Source: Ascidia mentula (Eukaryota > Chordata > Ascidiacea > Phlebobranchia > Ascidiidae). From it: a stretch of 64,000 nt of DNA. Positions 50,905 through 64,000 of the stretch are shown here, piece by piece; positions within the stretch are counted from its first letter, which is position 1, and each line of letters starts with the position of its first letter. The position numbers and the translations under genes are program-made. The stretch lies in contig OX387201.1 in NCBI GenBank assembly GCA_947561715.1, positions 8,880,001 through 8,944,000 of the forward strand. Direction: 5' to 3'. Below the pieces are notes generated by a model. It did not search any database. It was not told where the DNA came from and saw only the letters and a list, made by a program, of their open reading frames with translations.

Positions 50905-52448
50905 AAACCCATAAGTAAAGCTTGTATTAAATTTTCGATTCCGCGATATTTCAAGCACTACAAAGACGTAAGGAACTTCACACGTTCGAAAAATACTGCG
51001 TACTGCATTCAATTGTCCATCTTTATTTCAAGTGTAACGCCGCTTTTGTCGTAATAATCCTAAGTGACTTTATGGTGCAATGTGTAAATATGCGTCGCTC
51101 TTTACAATAGTAATTATATTTCGTAGCAAACCACCATATCAAGTGACTAATCGTTAGAAAAAAATGTTTGCGGCCTGTGCGTTGTTCCGTGTATGTACTC
51201 GGTGAATATAATCGCGTGCAGGGATCTCGTTTTACAACTTTTTCGACTTGTGGTAAGTGTTGGTTTTATAACCGTCTTTGTCTTATACGTGTCGTCATCG
51301 TCGTACCTCAAAATAAATCCATGGCCAAACGCTCAAGAGTGAAACTTTTACGCGACAAAAATAACAGAAAAAACACATCGTCAGATTATCGAAATATACG
51401 GGTGCGCTAAACATTGCGCAAACACAAGGCAGCTCTTGGCTGGTGCTGAGCCGGCGCTCGGTTGGAGGGTGTGGCTTAAAATCGCCAAGTGACCGACTCT
51501 CCGGAAGCACCAAACTACTAACACCACTTCAAAGGAACGTCGCGGATGTGCATAATAATTACTCGACCAAGTCGTCGGCAGCGGACAGACGTTAGTTTAT
51601 CGTGGCACAATTTCAGTGGAATGAAGCGGATTCAATTTTGGCAATCCAGGCGTCGTTAAGCAGAGGAAATTCACGACAGAAGCTTTATCATCTCCTGGGG
51701 CCGAGTTGAGGCGTGTGGGGCGCCGTGCGGGTGTTGTTGTAAACGTTATTGGTGTTCTCGTATATTGCACGATGGGAGGGGAGAAGCGGAGTTCCAGGAA
51801 GACTGGTCCTGTGCAAAGAAACAGCTGGTAGTCCCAAGTTCAAGGTATATAATTTCCACTAACCTTTCTGCCCATTACACGTTTTACATAGTAGAACAAA
51901 ACTGTGACTGAAAGTCGCTCAGATAAAACTTGGTGTTTTTCAACCAGTGCACTTCCTAAACCAAAGTCGTACAAGTTAAAGCTGCTTCACTGTATCTGCT
52001 GACCTGCAATTACGTTAACAATCCATCTGTTTTCCACTGGCTGATTTCATTCAACTAGTATTCTTGTAATAAACATGTTTTCCATGTGGCTCTTCTCAAA
52101 ACACAATGATAAGTGTGTATTGTAAAAACTATTGCTATTGTTCACTCAAATCTGTCATTACATAAATACCATTAATGTTAGTTGGTAAAGCTGTCAGACA
52201 CATTGCTAAAAATACCACATTGTGGCAATTAGTAATAAACTACCCAAACCAGTTTTTTTGCATTCTGTGGTCACTGAAACTGATGATGTCTCTGATATAA
52301 AACATCTATATAGTTGTCTGTTCGATTGGTATTTTCAGCTTTACACAGAAACACCTAAACGACAGCCTGTTAGGTTATAGTGGTTCTGTGCAGGTCCAGT
52401 ATAGTTTTTATTATTCTTTGCATCTTCCCTCCATATATCATAAACAAC
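50905..52448. other. Tail-to-tail intergenic region, SLC13 and PTPN11
   Basis: No exon is supported. The stretch 51400-51850 is richer in G and C than its surroundings and ends at a possible splice donor (CAAGGTATAT near 51841-51850), so it might be a non-coding first exon on the plus strand; this is weak. A likely AATAAA signal for PTPN11 lies near 52407-52412, about 40 bases past its stop. Confidence 0.45.
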
Positions 52449-57526
<5,078 letters not shown>

Positions 57527-59856
57527 TGGAATGAAGTTAAGTTACCATTAAATAAATTCATTCACATAAAATGACTACAAATAAAAAGGTGAAATTTAGG
57601 TAATTTTCTGATATTTCTTCAAGTTAAAAAATGTGTTATTGTTATTATACCACATGGATTCAATGAAAACAAATAAATTTTTTTTGTTTGGTCGGCAATT
57701 TTAATTGTCAACAAAAACGAAACTTGTTGGGATTATGGGATATAGCCTATATATATTTCAAACATTATTTTTTCTATACGTGAGGATACGGCTAGCTGTT
57801 TTCTCACTTTGTTGTGTTTCTAAATCTAACAAAGAAATCTGCTTACTTTGCAACTAGCACGTACTGGTTCTGTAGTGTTTGTGTTCTGGGATATATACAG
57901 TTACTCGATACATTTTCCGCTAGAGTTCGCTGAGTGATGGTGATACTTTTAGCAAAAAATACACAAAACTACGCGTTGCGTACAAACAAATGAATTGAAA
58001 GCAAAATGGTTTGCACTGATGTATGTACGAACTGCTGTTTGTTTTGCTACTGGTTTGCACTGATGCATGAAGATGAAAGTTTTTGTTGAGTGCCTCACCC
58101 GACAACCCATGTGGTTTTATCAGTGCCCAAATTTTATTTCTTATGTGCATTTTTCTTCAGCGTAGTTTTGTTTTTAATTTGATTTGTTGTTCAAAATACA
58201 GGAAGGCCACGAATGTAATTGTGCATCTAAGTAAAAATAAACAATATATAGAACTGTTGTTTTTATTTAGCTTCAGCTAACCAAAAAAAACGCCAGAGGA
58301 AACTTTTTCCAATCGACATAGGCCTATAACCTTGCTAGCAATGACTGCGTACGATTTCGAAGAGGATGTTTGCCTGCGAGCAACGAGTACGAATAATAAT
58401 TAAGCCCGTTTAAGTAATGGTTGTCAATTTAGAATAATTTAAAAAATAGCTTGGACTCAGCATATATCTCATTTGTCATGTCACAAAATCTTGCATTTGA
58501 ACAATTAGCCTGTTAGCAATTTTACCCCTTTGCGTTTTTTAGAGGACTTGAAAACCTATTAAATAAAGCCAAATTTAAAACTTTTTATAGAAACAAGTAG
58601 TTGTCTTTTAAAATAGGTGGATGATTTTAAACAAATCGCGTCGCATCATTTTTTACGGCGATTTGCTGTCTTACTGCATATGGGGTCAAAATATGAACAA
58701 ATAGGCTAATTGTGCGCTTTTGCTGTTTGCAAGCATATTAGAAGGCTAAATCGAGTATTATCAACCACTTCGCTTGACAGTATCTCTGCACACAACGGTG
58801 TTTTGAGAATATTTATTTTGCACAAACAGATCGTTTATTGACATAAAACTTGTAAAACGTTGATATGACTGCTTTTTTGTTCAATTTCTGTATCTTGATG
58901 AAGATGGATATTATCATAAACTAAATTATAAAATCAGTTGATATCAGGAAATACCCCACCCTGACCATGTTCGTACAGCTGAGCGCAAATGTTGCCAGAA
59001 AAGTCTAGCACAAAACAACATATTTGTCCATATGGATTTGAAAAAGTTAAGCTTTGATAAAATATATTGAAAATACTCAAAGGCAGTGAGAATACTTGCA
59101 GCATGTGCCGACTAAAATTTGTATGTAGGCGTTTGCATACGAACAAATTCTGTAAACTTTTATGTTTTACTTCAAACATGTTTCTTTGGAATATAGCCCA
59201 CTCAGAAGTATTTTAATAAACAAAGATTCGGGTTCGTGCCAACCCGAATATACTCGTGTGTAAGTAAGACACGCGTGTAAGTATGTTTTTTGACGAACGA
59301 TTGCTTTGCTGTCATACGACAAAATAATTGCAGAAAGTTAATTTCTGCTATGTAGCTATAACAAACTTACAGAAACAACTAAGTCTAATGTCGCACAGGC
59401 GAACAATGGCCGCTAACCGCTACTGTTTTGGAAGAACGATACTTTGACTTAACATGACGTAATTGTCGTGCCTTCAGATTGATCAAATAGAATGCTCAGG
59501 ACTTATATTCTTTTGTCGTCGAATGTGCTTTTGTGTTTTAGTTATGCAAATCCGTGCCACGAAAGATTTACTTTGTTGCGCCCATAACTATGATACGATG
59601 TTAGACGGAGGGGATTTCGCTGCAAGAGAAACGCTATTTTCGTCCCGTTTTGTGCATTCGTGGTGAATAGCCAAAGGGAAAAACCACTACACTTGTTCTC
59701 GTAGCGCTGCTTCCATTGTTGATCATGCGAAAAAGCACAAAACCTCAGTTAGTGTATATCACACTACCAAATTACGCTCCAATAAATATTCGCGAACGAA
59801 TCTTGCGTATTATTTGGGTTCGCACGAATATAAAATCTGAGCTGATATTCGGCAAA

Positions 59857-59914
59857 TATATTCGGGTTCGCCTTAGCGAATTCCTTCCTATATTCGGGTT
59901 CGCCTTAGCGAATT
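59857..59914. repeat. Two direct 26-base repeats, 32-base period
   Basis: The 26-base unit (starting TATATTCGGGTTCGCC) occurs at 59857-59882 and 59889-59914 without mismatch. Each contains the palindrome TTCGCTAAGGCGAA. Related ATTCGGGTTCG and ATTCGGCAA pieces lie on both sides, suggesting a decayed repeat element. Confidence 0.75.
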
Positions 59915-60137
59915 AATATTCGGCAACATTCCTAAGATCTACATAACATTCTGTTGTGCTTTACTTGTAACCGATTTGCGAAAAAAAAAATTACAAAAAA
60001 GTCAAATATAGAAAGTGATGTATGAGAAAAATATTTTATGAATAAGGTAATGGTACATGTTTGTAACTCTAAGCACCGATTAACCTAGAAATTGACGCTT
60101 GCGCGCATAAGACCTTGTCGCCAGTTAACAAAAATGG

Positions 60138-60496
60138 TAGGATCCGGATAGTTGTCAATCAAATCCGACCGGATAATTTGGATCCAGCAGTTCGTTAACA
60201 ATCAGTGTGGCAAAAATGCTATATAGTGAGGTTAGCTTATCATGAATGGAACAAATAAATGTGGGAATTTATATATATGGTATAACACGTCACGAAAAAA
60301 AATAACAAACAACAAATAAATCGTAAGTCGGCGAGTATCACAGACTGGGTTCCAAAAACAAGTAATTTGCGAAATGTTTGTCCGTTTATAGGACAAAAAT
60401 GCTTTCACAACTATCCGGTAAAATTAAGTCTATTCTCCGGCCGGGTGTGGGTTTTGAAAATTGGTCAATATCCGGCCGGGTCCGGGTACCATCACT
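60138..60496. repeat. CCGG-rich repeat-like stretches, possible mobile element remnant
   Basis: Near 60138-60187 the sequence has GGATCCGGATA and ACCGGATAATTTGGATCC in partly inverted order. Near 60412-60496 it has TATCCGG and two copies of CCGGCCGGGT, the last running into CCGGGTACC. Such GC-rich islands in AT-rich intergenic DNA suggest transposon remains, but no clear ends or duplications were found. Confidence 0.3.
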
Positions 60497-61233
60497 TTAG
60501 TAATTATATCCTTTTTACATGAGTACCTGATGTGGTTTAATTCTCCCTTGGTATTATTAAAGCCTAAAACCGCCTTCCAGCCGGTTTGACATGATCATGA
60601 CCATGTACCAAACGGCAAACTTTTAAGATTTCCACTCCTTGTGTTGTTAATATCAACCTGTACCATGTATGGCTAAACAACATGTGACTATTGGAGGTCA
60701 AGGGCCGCGGTACCATTGCAAACTTCCTATATTAATTGTGGTCAAAATTTGTTTTAACCTTCATTTGATAGGGATTCCATTTTCTAAAAACGATTCATTT
60801 TCAACCAGGAAACACCTTTTAGCTCTGAAGCAGTGTTTCTCAAACTTTTTTTGATACATGAAACGTTGCTAACGATTTCCATTACAACACCCCACTTACA
60901 AATAGACTTTTATAGACGGAAATAACAACTTACTTAAAGAAAAATTGCTACATGAGATATTTTTAAAACTGAACTGGGAAATTTGCCTTAACGTACTTTC
61001 GTGCATTTACCCCGTTATCATCCACAGTATAATCTTGTTTTATTTACACGACAAAATGGTAAGTCAAGCGTCACAATCACTGTGTTGTCAACTTTGGTGT
61101 TTGCGTAGTGGTGTCATGTTGTTCTTTGGCGGTAAACCTTTGTGGAAACGTAAATATTATTCTATTTTTAAGGAACATTAGGGTCACGATTCCGTTTTAC
61201 ATATTAATACATAGGCCATCAGTAACAAGTTGA

Positions 61234-63846
<2,613 letters not shown>

Positions 63847-64000
63847 TCTTTTCAGCGCAGACATCTTTGCTTGTCTGGTGCGCGCCGTGGAATCGTCCGC
63901 GGTTCCACGTTTGGGTCGCAGTGGAGAAAAAGACATTTTGCAATTTTGTGAATAACCTTTCGAAAACGTTCTGATTAAAGAAGTTTTTTTTGCATTGACA
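63847..64000. other. SRP54 3' flank
   Basis: Non-coding sequence after the SRP54 stop. An ATTAAA near 63974 is a plausible polyadenylation signal. Nothing else is seen. Confidence 0.5.

Overview
The window looks like nuclear DNA from a solitary ascidian (sea squirt), most likely Ciona or a close relative. The signs are AT-rich DNA, compact genes split into many small exons by short introns (often 50-600 bp), chordate-type proteins throughout, and a prolyl 3-hydroxylase (leprecan) gene of the kind described as a notochord gene in Ciona. The species is an inference. No bacterial, phage, rRNA, tRNA or CRISPR feature was seen. All gene models were built by hand from splice signals, reading phase and family similarity; the exon lengths of each model add up to one open frame.

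Layout, left to right. (1) 1638-6276 (-): a small secreted TAFA/FAM19A chemokine-like protein with all ten cysteines. (2) 8404-13127 (-): leprecan/prolyl 3-hydroxylase, 16 exons, ending KDEL, with a T-box half-site just upstream. (3) 14898-17174 (-): ARL8 lysosomal small GTPase. (4) 18456-21871 (-): RUVBL1/pontin AAA+ ATPase. (5) 22243-26835: an apparently complete Mutator-like DNA transposon with 103-bp terminal inverted repeats (102/103 identical) and a perfect 9-bp target duplication; it carries a SWIM-Ulp1-PHD gene. (6) 27112-28789 (+): a DXD type II glycosyltransferase. (7) 31022-33803 (-): an unrecognised Q/A/P/Y-rich protein. (8) 35766-36100: a short hAT-type element with a perfect 8-bp target duplication. 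(9) 36931-37470 (-): a small secreted orphan protein with a TATA box. (10) 40146-45306 (-): MDH1B. (11) 46907-50904 (+): SLC13 sodium-anion cotransporter. (12) 52449-57526 (-): SHP2/PTPN11 (corkscrew) phosphatase. (13) 61255-63846 (+): SRP54.

The genes do not form a pathway. They are housekeeping genes (ARL8, RUVBL1, SRP54), secretory or matrix genes (leprecan, glycosyltransferase, TAFA, the orphan peptide), a signalling phosphatase and a transporter. MDH1B/SLC13 and PTPN11/SRP54 are head-to-head pairs and may share control regions. The most notable items are the invertebrate TAFA gene and the young Mutator-like element with its protease-bearing protein.
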